6,356 bases of DNA from CAZQKE01 sp964593865 (GCA_964593865.1 CAZQKE010000043.1:1-6356), one strand, 5' to 3'; counted from the stretch's first letter, positions 1 through 6,080 are shown. Translations and numbers: made by a program. Notes: a model not told the origin generated them from the sequence alone.

Positions 1-926
1 TCCTGCTTGCGAACCAACGAGATAAAGGCTTCTTCCATGCGGGGGCGGGTCTGGCGCAGGCCGATGACCCGGATGCCTGCAGACGCCAGGGCTGCCCGGA
101 TCGCTTCCTGCCGCCGGGCGACGCTATCCACAAAGACGTGAAGCAGGTCGCCGTAGGTCTGCACCTCCAGCACACCCTCCTGGGCGGCGACGACCGCTTC
201 GGCGCGGCGCAGGTCCGATGTGCGCAACTCCAATAGCTCGCCTTCCACCAGCCCCTTGATCCGCTCCGGCGCGTCGCAGACGATGATCCGCCCCCGGTAC
301 ATCAGCCCCACCCGCGAGCAGCGTTCCGCCTCGTCCATATAGGGCGTGCTGACAAAAATGGTGATGCCTTGTAGGTGCAACTCGGTCAAAATGTCCCAGA
401 ATTCGCGGCGGCTGACCGGGTCCACGCCGGTAGTCGGTTCGTCCAGAAAGATGATCTCCGGCTCGTGGATGAGCGTGCAGGCCAGGGCCAGCTTCTTTTG
501 CATCCCGCCGGAAAGGTGGGCGGCCCGTCGCTTGCGGAACTCGGTCAGGCGGGCGAATTGCAGCAGCCGCTCCTTACGCTCGCGCCGCTCCCGGCCCCGC
601 ACCCGGAACACATCGGCGAAAAAGTCCAGGTTTTCCTCCACCGAAAGATCGCCGTAGAGGTTGAAACGCTGGGCCATGTAGCCGATGCGCCGCTTGATCG
701 CTTCCGCCTCGCGGACGGTATCAAACCCGGCCACCCGCGCCGTTCCCGCCGTGGGGTCCATGATGGCGCACAACATGCGAATCGTCGTCGTCTTGCCCGC
801 CCCATCGGGGCCGACCAGGCCGAACACCTCGCCACGTTGGACGGTCAGGTTCAGGCCGTCCACGGCGGTGACATCTTTGAACCGCCGGACCAGGTTGTGG
901 GTTTCAATGACGGATTCTTGGTTCAC
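1..926 (-). CDS. ABC exporter ATP-binding protein, YbhF-type first ATPase half (partial, C-terminus beyond window)
   Basis: This is the cytoplasmic ATPase of an ABC-2 type exporter; the 308 visible residues run off the left edge. Visible motifs are Walker A GPDGAGKTT (39-47), Q-loop Gln86, signature LSGGM (138-142), Walker B IIFLDEP (158-164) and D-loop GVDP (167-170). Two traits recall the first of the two ATPase domains in Escherichia coli YbhF: Asp in place of Asn in Walker A, and no switch histidine (STPYMDEAE, Pro195 where His is usual; YbhF has Ser there). The stretch RPRMEEAFISLV near 294-305 resembles the YbhF segment that leads into its second ATPase domain. A second domain is therefore expected beyond the edge, fused or as a separate gene. 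The start is a GTG, with AAAGG 6 nt upstream, 43 nt after the HgcAB-like stop. It probably pairs with the permease at 2836-3957. Family call is sure; the two-domain form is inferred. Confidence 0.92.
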   Translation of the reverse strand, partial: MNQESVIETHNLVRRFKDVTAVDGLNLTVQRGEVFGLVGPDGAGKTTTIRMLCAIMDPTAGTARVAGFDTVREAEAIKRRIGYMAQRFNLYGDLSVEENLDFFADVFRVRGRERRERKERLLQFARLTEFRKRRAAHLSGGMQKKLALACTLIHEPEIIFLDEPTTGVDPVSRREFWDILTELHLQGITIFVSTPYMDEAERCSRVGLMYRGRIIVCDAPERIKGLVEGELLELRTSDLRRAEAVVAAQEGVLEVQTYGDLLHVFVDSVARRQEAIRAALASAGIRVIGLRQTRPRMEEAFISLVRKQ

Positions 927-969
927 GATTTGCCTTTGTCGCTCTCCGATGGTATAATCTTCCCGCTTG

Positions 970-2049
970 TCAGCCCGGCGCGGCCATGATGGCCCCCGTC
1001 GGGCATTGCCTGAGGCAAGCCGTACACTGCACGCAGTCGTCCATCCGCGCCACCCGCGATTTGCGCCCGGAGAGTTCGTACACCCCTTTGGGACACACCT
1101 CCACGCAGGTCGCACAGCCGGTGCAGCGATCCGCATCCACCCGCAGGGTGAACCACGGCTCAAAGGCAAAGCCGAATCCGGCCCACAGGTCCAGCGTGCG
1201 CGGCCACCTGCGCCCCCAATAGGCCACCGTCGCCGAAGCATCCAGGGGCGACATCCCCTCCAGGTCAAACCCCAGAACCAACGCCACGGCCAAAATCCCC
1301 AATCCCCAGCCCACCAATCTTCCAATTTCCCAATGACCGATGACCGAGGACCAAACAACCAACCCGGCTGCGCCCGTCAGCCCCAGCAGCAACGTTTTGA
1401 CCACCCCCACCGGCCCCGGCAGGCAGCGCATCACCGGGCCGTAGCCTCCAAAGAGCACCAGGGGAAACCCCCACAGCAGCGCCAGCACGCCCGGCAGCGA
1501 CCGCGCGTTGATGATCGCCGTCGGAATCCCGACCAACAGAGAGAGCATCGTCGCCCAGGCGACGGCCATCTCCAGCCTCTGGGCCAAGGGGAACACAACG
1601 CGGCGCATCTGGGGCGTTTTGCGATAACCGTCGGCCAAGTAGGCGGGGATGTCCCGCGCATAGACCGGCCCGAAGCTGCAATGCCAGCCGGTCTCTTGCT
1701 CCACCTGCGCCACGTCCACCCCCGCCGCCGCCAGCTGGGGCAGGATCAGGCGGCGGTGGTGTACCCGCTCGGCGATGCGGCTGGTCTTGAGGACCGAGAT
1801 GACCGCGTGGGCGTTGAGCATCCCGCCCACCGACGCGCACCAGACGTTGATCCCTTTGCTGTTGGCCACCAGCAGAAAGCAATCCACTCCCTCCAACGCC
1901 CGGAGCAGACGGCGCACCGTCAGGTCAAAATTGCAAGTGAGGAGCACCGGGGCTTCCGGCCCCGGATGGCCTATCACCCGCAGCCCCGTCTGCGTGGGAA
2001 AGGGAAAAAAGCGAAACAGCGTCTGCAAAATCGTCTTGAACACGTGCAT
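970..2049 (-). CDS. hgcAB: HgcAB-like fusion protein: membrane corrinoid protein fused to 2[4Fe-4S] ferredoxin
   Basis: A 359-residue fusion of an HgcA-like corrinoid methyl carrier with an HgcB-like ferredoxin. Residues 20-155 form the corrinoid domain: LTCNFDLTVRRLL (37-49), the cap-helix motif INVWCAS with Cys71 where HgcA has its cobalt-ligating cysteine, then HHRRLILPQLAAAGV (97-111) and FGPVYARDIPAYL (126-138). Hydrophobic segments near 161-180, 187-207, 214-236 and 245-262 anchor it in the membrane; HgcA is usually given five helices, only four are clear here. The ferredoxin domain carries CxxCxxCxxxCP twice (Cys309/312/315/319 and Cys339/342/345/349) and would reduce the corrinoid to Co(I). 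HgcA families have NVWCA followed by Ala/Gly-Gly-Lys; here it is Ser-Val-Gly. The C-terminal cysteine pair of HgcB is missing. Such fusions are known in some archaea and bacteria, substrate unknown; a Pyrococcus fusion is, as I recall, reported not to methylate mercury. The ATG is 1 nt after the cpaM stop with no clear ribosome site. The frame is open to 2166, but residues above the ATG are translated hairpin repeat, so 2049 is preferred. Confidence 0.9.
   Translation of the reverse strand: MHVFKTILQTLFRFFPFPTQTGLRVIGHPGPEAPVLLTCNFDLTVRRLLRALEGVDCFLLVANSKGINVWCASVGGMLNAHAVISVLKTSRIAERVHHRRLILPQLAAAGVDVAQVEQETGWHCSFGPVYARDIPAYLADGYRKTPQMRRVVFPLAQRLEMAVAWATMLSLLVGIPTAIINARSLPGVLALLWGFPLVLFGGYGPVMRCLPGPVGVVKTLLLGLTGAAGLVVWSSVIGHWEIGRLVGWGLGILAVALVLGFDLEGMSPLDASATVAYWGRRWPRTLDLWAGFGFAFEPWFTLRVDADRCTGCATCVEVCPKGVYELSGRKSRVARMDDCVQCTACLRQCPTGAIMAAPG
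1291..1360 (-). repeat. Low-complexity TTGG-type repeat inside the coding sequence of the HgcAB-like fusion
   Basis: On the minus strand this stretch is made of near-repeated short units (TCGGTCATCGGTCATTGGG, then AAATTGGAAGATTGG, then GCTGGGGATTGGGGATT). It reads like the intergenic TTGG-rich filler found between the permease and cpaM genes, and shares the exact decamer GATTGGTGGG with it (1310-1319 and 2804-2813). Here it stays open and encodes about residues 231-253, the end of the third hydrophobic segment, the following loop and the start of the fourth. The repeat character is seen; the idea that an intergenic-type repeat was captured into the membrane domain is inference. Confidence 0.5.
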
Positions 2050-2050
2050 T

Positions 2051-2797
2051 TCAGGATATTGAACCGCGAAGGCGCCAAGCACGCGAAGGCTTTTCCTCCG
2101 GTCCTTCGCGCCCTTGGCGTCTTTGCGGTGAATCTTTTGCCAAAGCAGGTGGTTCCGCGACGACAAGCCGCAACATCCCCAGCAAAAACTTTTCGACGGC
2201 TACAAGCCGAAACCCGGCCCCGACGATCCGCGCTTCCAGCCCGACCACCTGATGGGCCGTGTGTTGGGCCAGGATGAAGGCCGGCAGGACAAAAGGCAAC
2301 CGCAGGAGCCAAGCCGCCGCCCGCCCCAAGGCCGCGTCAGGTTGCACCTCATCGGCGACGAGCAGTTGACCGCCGGGCCGCAGCAGGCGGCGGCATTGGG
2401 CCAGAGCGTACCCGATCTCGTCATCCGAAAGTTCGCCGAACAGGAAGGTGGCGACCACCGCATCAAAGGCGGCGTCGGGGAAGGCGGTATCCAGCTCGGC
2501 GACGCCCAGTTCACGCAGCGTCACCCGGTCTGCCAGCCCCGCCGACCGCACCCGCCGGGCCGCCTGGGCCAGCATGGGCGGCGCAACCTCCACACCGACG
2601 ACGGAGCACCCCCGGCGGGCCAGCATCACCGCCAACGCCCCCGTCCCGCAGCCCAGGTCCAGCACCCGCCCGCCGGGCCGCACCCATTCCGCCGTGGCGG
2701 TCAACACCCGCTCCCAACGCCCCAGCGTCAGCAGCCGCATCCCCCGCTCATACCGCTCCGGCGCCGTCTCCAGCACCTTCATATACACGACCGACAT
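2051..2797 (-). CDS. cpaM: Class I SAM-dependent methyltransferase, corrinoid protein-associated (CpaM-like)
   Basis: A 248-residue soluble methyltransferase. The SAM site is plain: motif I VLDLGCGTG (45-53), acidic Glu70 ending strand two (VVGVE), FDAVVATFLFGELSD (111-125) and LLRPGGQLLVADE (138-150). The N-terminus YMKVLETAPERYERGMRLLT and the position directly before an HgcAB-like fusion match what I recall of the family named corrinoid protein-associated methyltransferase, CpaM. It may methylate the corrinoid partner or its substrate; neither is proven. The native protein probably ended near residue 218-222. The tail from about 223 to 246 is the translation of a hairpin repeat that entered the 3' end and moved the stop to 2051-2053, one base before the hgcAB start, so translation is likely coupled. 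Start: ATG at 2797 has GGAG only 1 nt upstream; a GTG three codons in (2788) would sit 10 nt after that site and is a possible alternative. It lies 38 nt after the permease gene. Confidence 0.88.
   Translation of the reverse strand: MSVVYMKVLETAPERYERGMRLLTLGRWERVLTATAEWVRPGGRVLDLGCGTGALAVMLARRGCSVVGVEVAPPMLAQAARRVRSAGLADRVTLRELGVAELDTAFPDAAFDAVVATFLFGELSDDEIGYALAQCRRLLRPGGQLLVADEVQPDAALGRAAAWLLRLPFVLPAFILAQHTAHQVVGLEARIVGAGFRLVAVEKFLLGMLRLVVAEPPALAKDSPQRRQGREGPEEKPSRAWRLRGSIS
2063..2129. repeat. 67-bp imperfect inverted repeat (REP/MITE-like hairpin) at the cpaM-hgcAB junction
   Basis: Two 27-nt arms, 2063-2089 and 2103-2129, are inverted copies matching at 23 of 27 positions, with a 13-nt loop. 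Read inward from either end they begin ACCGC(G/A)AAG(G/A)CGCCAAG. This is the ACCGCAAAGACGCAAAGA-type sequence often seen as dispersed intergenic repeat in large environmental bacterial genomes. It lies wholly inside the cpaM reading frame, whose last 24 or so codons it supplies, and ends 13 nt before the hgcAB ATG. Presence of the hairpin is seen directly; its mobile or dispersed nature is from general knowledge and needs the rest of the genome. Confidence 0.8.
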
Positions 2798-2835
2798 GCT
2801 CCACCCACCAATCCCCCAACTTCCAACCTACCAAC
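2798..2835. repeat. Short TTGG-rich spacer between permease and cpaM
   Basis: The 38-nt gap reads on the minus strand as AGTTGGTAGGTTGGAAGTTG followed by GGGGATTGGTGGGTGGAGC, four to five copies of a loose TTGG-plus-three-to-five-bases unit. The last bases supply the purine-rich ribosome site of cpaM. There is no hairpin or T-run to end transcription, so the operon reads through. Confidence 0.55.
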
Positions 2836-3957
2836 TCACTCCAGCCGTTTACGAAAGCGCGTCGCCGCCAGGGCCATCACCACCAGGCCGAAAATCGCCA
2901 GGGCCGTCACCTCGCGGGTCAGCATCTCCAGACCGACACCTTTGAGCACAATTCCCCGCACGATGGTCAGAAAGTAGGTCAGCGGGATCAATTTGCTGGC
3001 TTGCTGCAACAGGGGCGGCATGGCGGCGATAGGGAAAATATAGCCCGAAAGAAAGATGGCCGGCAGCATGATGAAATAGGTCAGCATCATCGCCTCCTGC
3101 TGGGTCTTGGACACCGTTGAGATCAGGATGCCGAACCCCAGCGAGGTGAACAGAAAAAGCCCGGAAAGGGCCAACAACAGCGACACGCTGCCGTTGATGG
3201 GCACGCCGAACCACCATACACCCACGGCCAGGACCATCAGCAGGTCCCAGAAAGAGATGACCACATAGGGCGCCACTTTACCCACGATCAGTTCCAAAGG
3301 GCGGATGGGGGTGACGATGAGCTGCTCCATGGTCCCCTGTTCCCGTTCGCGGACGATGGCCATGGCCGTCAACATCATGGCCAGCATCTGCAAGATCATG
3401 CCGATCAGGCCGGGGATCATGAAATTCGCGCTCTCCATGCTGGGGTTGTACCAGACGCGGGGATGAACCTCAATGCCCGGCGCCATCTCCAGCCGCCCGC
3501 CCATCGCCTGGGCGATCACCTCCACCGACTGGGCCTGGCCCACCCCCTGCGCCGCCGCCAGGGCCGTGTTGGCGACATTGGGATCGGAGCCGTCAACGGC
3601 AAAGCCCACCTTGACCACCTCTCCTCGCGCCAGCGCCCGCTCGTACCCGGCGGGGATCATCAGCCCGGCCCGCACCTCGCCCCGGTCCATTGCCTCGGCC
3701 AGGTCCCGCTCGCTATCCACCACCAGCACGATGTCAAAATAGCCGGAGGCACGGTAGGCGTCGATCAGGGCGCGGCTGCGGGGCGTGTGATCGTGATCCA
3801 GGACGGCGGTGGGCAGGTGCTTGACATCGGTGGTGGCCGTATAGCCCAGCAGGAGAAGCTGCATCACCGGCATCAGGAACATGACCACCATCGTTCGCGG
3901 GTCGCGGACGATGTGCAGAAATTCTTTGCGCATCACCGACAAGGTGCGGATCAGCAT
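2836..3957 (-). CDS. ABC-2 type exporter permease (YbhR/YbhS/YhhJ-like)
   Basis: A 373-residue inner-membrane permease. The topology is that of the ABC-2 drug and lipid exporters: one N-terminal helix (about 23-40) after KEFLHIVRDPRTM, a large extracytoplasmic domain (about 42-175, with GSDPNVANTAL and RVWYNPSMESANFMIPG), then five helices near 179-202, 231-251, 257-280, 290-311 and 350-367. The coupling motif VREREQGTMEQLIVTPI (202-218) contacts the ATPase. Length fits YbhR and YbhS (about 370). The frame is open back to 3999 inside tetR, but ATG 3957 is preferred: it lies 4 nt after the tetR stop, has GAGG 9 nt upstream, and gives the usual N-terminus MLIRTLSVMRKEF. YbhF-type exporters generally use two such permeases; only one is in the window, so it may act as a homodimer or have a partner beyond the left edge. 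Substrate unknown. Confidence 0.93.
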   Translation of the reverse strand: MLIRTLSVMRKEFLHIVRDPRTMVVMFLMPVMQLLLLGYTATTDVKHLPTAVLDHDHTPRSRALIDAYRASGYFDIVLVVDSERDLAEAMDRGEVRAGLMIPAGYERALARGEVVKVGFAVDGSDPNVANTALAAAQGVGQAQSVEVIAQAMGGRLEMAPGIEVHPRVWYNPSMESANFMIPGLIGMILQMLAMMLTAMAIVREREQGTMEQLIVTPIRPLELIVGKVAPYVVISFWDLLMVLAVGVWWFGVPINGSVSLLLALSGLFLFTSLGFGILISTVSKTQQEAMMLTYFIMLPAIFLSGYIFPIAAMPPLLQQASKLIPLTYFLTIVRGIVLKGVGLEMLTREVTALAIFGLVVMALAATRFRKRLE

Positions 3958-3961
3958 CGCT

Positions 3962-4594
3962 TCACGCCTCGTCCTCCGGGCGGACGGCCAGGCCGTCAAA
4001 GATCAAGGAGGCCAACACTTCGGGGACCTCGGCCCAACCGGCCTGAATCTCCGGATCGCCCATGATGCGCAGGATCAGCAACCCGACAAAGATGCTCTGC
4101 ACCATGCGCACCGCCAGCGGTACGTTGATGGAGCGGATGCGGCCCAGCGCGATCTGCGCGTACAGGTACTGTTCCAGCAAAGCCGAAATGCGCCGCGTGT
4201 ACTGCCGATAGAACCGCTCCCGCAGTTCCGGGTTGACCAACATTTCCGGCAGGACGGCCCGCAGCATCTCATCGCTGGCGTCCAGGCGGCTCAAGCGGTG
4301 GCGAAAAGCGGCAACGAAAAAGGCGCGGGCATCATCTCTCTGCAATGCCTCGGTCAGCTCGCCGGGGAGCTGCTCCAGTTCGGCCAGGCGGGCCATGATG
4401 CCGATGAGGAGATCAAATTTGGTGTTGAAATAGTTGTAAATGGTCCCGTCGGCCACATCGGCCAGGGCGGCGATCTCCCGGATTTTGGCCTGGTGGAACC
4501 CTTTCCGGGCGAATACCGTCGCCGCCGCGTCCAAGATGCGTTCTCTGCGTTCCTGTTTGAGCCGTTCCCGACGGGAAAGGGGCAAAGTATCCAT
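3962..4594 (-). CDS. TetR-family transcriptional repressor of the exporter/corrinoid operon
   Basis: A 210-residue TetR regulator. The N-terminal DNA-binding domain is about 11-64: RRERILDAAATVFARKGF, then the helix-turn-helix KIREIAALADVADGTIYNYF (37-56) followed by NTKFDLL. The helical C-terminal part (about 70-205) would bind the inducer and form the dimer. An upstream in-frame ATG at 4645 would give 17 more residues, but it overlaps the predicted -10 region and lies before the predicted transcription start, so it cannot serve as start of that transcript. ATG 4594 has AGGG 10 nt upstream and is preferred. It is the first gene of the operon, 4 nt before the permease start, and two operator-like palindromes lie just upstream, so it probably represses itself and the whole operon until a ligand, perhaps the exported compound, binds. 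The layout recalls CecR with ybhFSR in enterobacteria. Confidence 0.92.
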   Translation of the reverse strand: MDTLPLSRRERLKQERRERILDAAATVFARKGFHQAKIREIAALADVADGTIYNYFNTKFDLLIGIMARLAELEQLPGELTEALQRDDARAFFVAAFRHRLSRLDASDEMLRAVLPEMLVNPELRERFYRQYTRRISALLEQYLYAQIALGRIRSINVPLAVRMVQSIFVGLLILRIMGDPEIQAGWAEVPEVLASLIFDGLAVRPEDEA

Positions 4595-4612
4595 GCCTAT
4601 CGTTCCCTTATG

Positions 4613-4645
4613 TGAATCGCCGTTCGAAAATGAATCGTCGTTCAT
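4613..4645. promoter_or_regulatory. Two tandem TetR operator-like palindromes
   Basis: Two copies of TGAATCG(C/T)CGTTC, 18 bp apart (4613-4626 and 4631-4644), each have the palindromic shape TGAA-N6-TTC(A/G). The copy next to the -10 is the more symmetrical: ATGAA-N6-TTCAT at 4630-4645. They directly follow the -10 box and cover the predicted transcription start. A dimeric repressor bound there would block RNA polymerase, as is usual for self-regulating TetR genes. The repeats are seen; the binding is inferred. Confidence 0.65.
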
Positions 4646-4674
4646 ATTCTACCCCCGCTTTCCCTCCTTGTCAA
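4646..4674 (-). promoter_or_regulatory. Sigma-70-type promoter of the tetR-led operon
   Basis: On the minus strand, TTGACA (4669-4674) is a perfect -35, followed by exactly 17 nt and TAGAAT (4646-4651), one change from the -10 consensus. Transcription would start near 4639, about 45 nt before the tetR ATG at 4594. It is the only convincing promoter found for the five leftward genes. Confidence 0.82.
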
Positions 4675-5039
4675 TTTTCGCCCGACCCGAATCCAAGAAG
4701 CGGGCCGATCTCGGCAATGTGCCGGGGATGGAAAGCGATGTTCGCCCCCCCGTGGACCCTGCAGGCGGGCTGAGCGGAGATGGGGGAGAATCCGGCCATC
4801 TGCCGGGCCGGGCGCATTCGCGCATTCGCGCCAAACCGCGGACGGCTTGTGATTTCCAGAGAGACCGAACGACGCAGAGCAAGCCGGAGGCCCGCAAATC
4901 AAAACCTCCCGCAGGCTGCCGGGCCGGAAGCCCGGTTGAACCTGCAGGAGGTTGAAGGCGGTCGGCGGCCCGTCGGGTGCAGGGGGCCTCGGCCCGTGAT
5001 GCCCCGTTGGGCACGATGCGGCAGCAGTGTTCGTTTTTT
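4675..5039. other. 365-bp gene-free spacer with GC-rich repeats
   Basis: No credible gene lies here; the open frames are Pro/Arg/Gly-rich and one of them overlaps the tetR promoter. It holds a two-copy tandem GCGCATTC (about 4812-4829), a CCTGCAGG-centred sequence near 4756-4769, the hairpin at 4903-4953, and near the end of the leftward membrane gene a small stem (TGCCC-aacg-GGGCA on the minus strand, about 5003-5016) without a T-run, so it is not a clear terminator. No cobalamin riboswitch or RNA gene was recognised. Confidence 0.6.
4903..4953. repeat. 51-bp hairpin repeat with outer and inner stems
   Basis: The outer arms (4903-4917 and 4939-4953) are inverted copies of AACCTCC(C/T)GCAGG(C/T)T. 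The inner stem is CCGGGC (4919-4924) with GCCCGG (4930-4935) around a 5-nt loop. The two outer differences become G-U pairs only in minus-strand RNA, so the hairpin folds better in the leftward transcript, 87 nt past the stop of the membrane protein gene. It could stop or protect that transcript or be a dispersed intergenic repeat; a partial relative occurs at 6081-6115. Confidence 0.7.
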
Positions 5040-6047
5040 CTATGGGACGGTGTGGGCTTGGCGGCGGAGGTAGAGCAGATAGGGCGCGAGCACGACCAAG
5101 CCGGTCAGGCCGACCAGAGCCATGCCCGTTGTGTCGTCGGGGCGGGCAGCATTGTCAAATTCTTGCAGGATGGCCAACAGGCACAAAAAGAACCATGCAC
5201 CGGCGGCCAACGTGCCGCCCCCGACGAGCGACCGGTTGTCGTCGGTCTGCAGCCGTCGGTAGGCGAACAGGAGCAACCCGGCGGCAAAAAGACCGCTGAA
5301 CAGGGCCGTCGCCGGGGCCGAGCGGGTCACATCGGCGACGATCCAGGAGCCGATCAGCCACACCCCCCAGCCAAACCCGGCCAGGAACAAGGGCCAGCGG
5401 CGGGTCCAGGCGGTCGGTCGGAGCCGAGGGCGAATGCGGGCGGCGAGCAGGGTCAAAAGCCCGGCGGCGACTATCGCGCCCACGAATTGCCCCCCGCCGG
5501 GCAGGTAAGGTGGCTCTTCCCCGGCAGGCGAGAGGAAGAACCAGCCGAACAGGGCCAGCAGCCCCATCAGCACCGATAGAACGACGACGGCCCTCTTGGA
5601 GAGCCAGGAGCGGTTGCGCTCCTGGGGCCACAGGCTGTGGACGGCCAACACCGGCAAGGTGATGCTGACCACGGCGTGGTAAATGGTCAGCATCAGCATC
5701 CAGGGCCAATTGGCCCCGGCCCACCAACCGAAACCCTGCATCACCCCCAGGTCCACGGCATGGGGATCAAAAAAGGTCTTGATCAAGATCCCTTCTTCCC
5801 AGATGCCAAAGGCCGCGCCCAGGAGGAACAGACCGGGCAGCCCGCTCCCCCAGCGGATGCTCAGTTCACGGCAGAGGATCGCACCCACGCCATACCAAAA
5901 GACCAGCAGGACAAAAGCCGGAGGGACAAAGAATTCGGTCGGCGGGGCCGAACCGCTCAGCAGTTCGGCCATCACCGGCGAAAGGAACAGCAAGGTGAGC
6001 AAGGCAGCGATGCGACCGCGGCGGGATGTCTTGGTTTTCGGTTCCAT
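5040..6047 (-). CDS. Uncharacterised integral membrane protein, about ten helices
   Basis: A 335-residue protein that I cannot tie to a characterised family. About ten hydrophobic segments are visible (near 13-30, 41-58, 70-86, 114-139, 152-171, 188-203, 219-239, 245-262, 276-295 and 308-327). The N-terminal half has the most family-like sequence: FLSPVMAELLSGSAPP (21-36), CREL with Glu61, LLGAAFGIWEEGI with Glu84-Glu85, FFDPH (92-96), and a helix with TIYHAV including His124. A Glu-Glu pair and a later His within membrane helices recall the CPBP/Rce1 membrane protease plan, but the spacing and motifs do not match closely, so no activity is claimed. The frame is open to 6185, but ATG 6047 has a strong ribosome site (GGAGG, 8 nt spacing) and the extra 46 residues would come from the leader and a repeat. 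It has its own promoter and is not part of the exporter operon. Confidence 0.85.
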   Translation of the reverse strand: MEPKTKTSRRGRIAALLTLLFLSPVMAELLSGSAPPTEFFVPPAFVLLVFWYGVGAILCRELSIRWGSGLPGLFLLGAAFGIWEEGILIKTFFDPHAVDLGVMQGFGWWAGANWPWMLMLTIYHAVVSITLPVLAVHSLWPQERNRSWLSKRAVVVLSVLMGLLALFGWFFLSPAGEEPPYLPGGGQFVGAIVAAGLLTLLAARIRPRLRPTAWTRRWPLFLAGFGWGVWLIGSWIVADVTRSAPATALFSGLFAAGLLLFAYRRLQTDDNRSLVGGGTLAAGAWFFLCLLAILQEFDNAARPDDTTGMALVGLTGLVVLAPYLLYLRRQAHTVP

Positions 6048-6080
6048 CGGCGATACCTCCTCTACGGCTACTACTCGGCC

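Noticed and set aside
953..958. TATAAT on the plus strand between hgcAB and the ATPase gene
   Set aside because: No -35 at a proper distance and no rightward gene; on the minus strand it does not form a promoter with correct spacing.
970..2049. Calling the fusion a mercury methylase
   Set aside because: The cap helix lacks the Gly-Lys after NVWCA and the terminal cysteine pair is missing; the corrinoid cysteine alone does not prove the substrate.
967..2277. 436-codon open frame on the plus strand opposite hgcAB and cpaM
   Set aside because: It is an antisense shadow: rich in His, Arg, Pro and Gln with no domain, while the minus strand encodes clear HgcA, ferredoxin and methyltransferase motifs.
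2252..2977. 241-codon plus-strand frame opposite cpaM and the end of the permease gene
   Set aside because: Low-complexity Pro/Arg/Gln-rich translation, opposite two well-supported genes.
4810..4830. Tandem GCGCATTC as a CRISPR or iteron start
   Set aside because: Only two short copies with no spacers; no array and no replication gene nearby.
4649..5014. 121-codon minus-strand frame in the spacer
   Set aside because: It is built from the GC-rich repeats (repeated PPAGSTG) and runs through the tetR promoter; no family features.
4595..5039. Cobalamin riboswitch ahead of the corrinoid operon
   Set aside because: Expected because of the corrinoid protein, but the predicted tetR leader is only about 45 nt and no B12-box-like sequence was seen.
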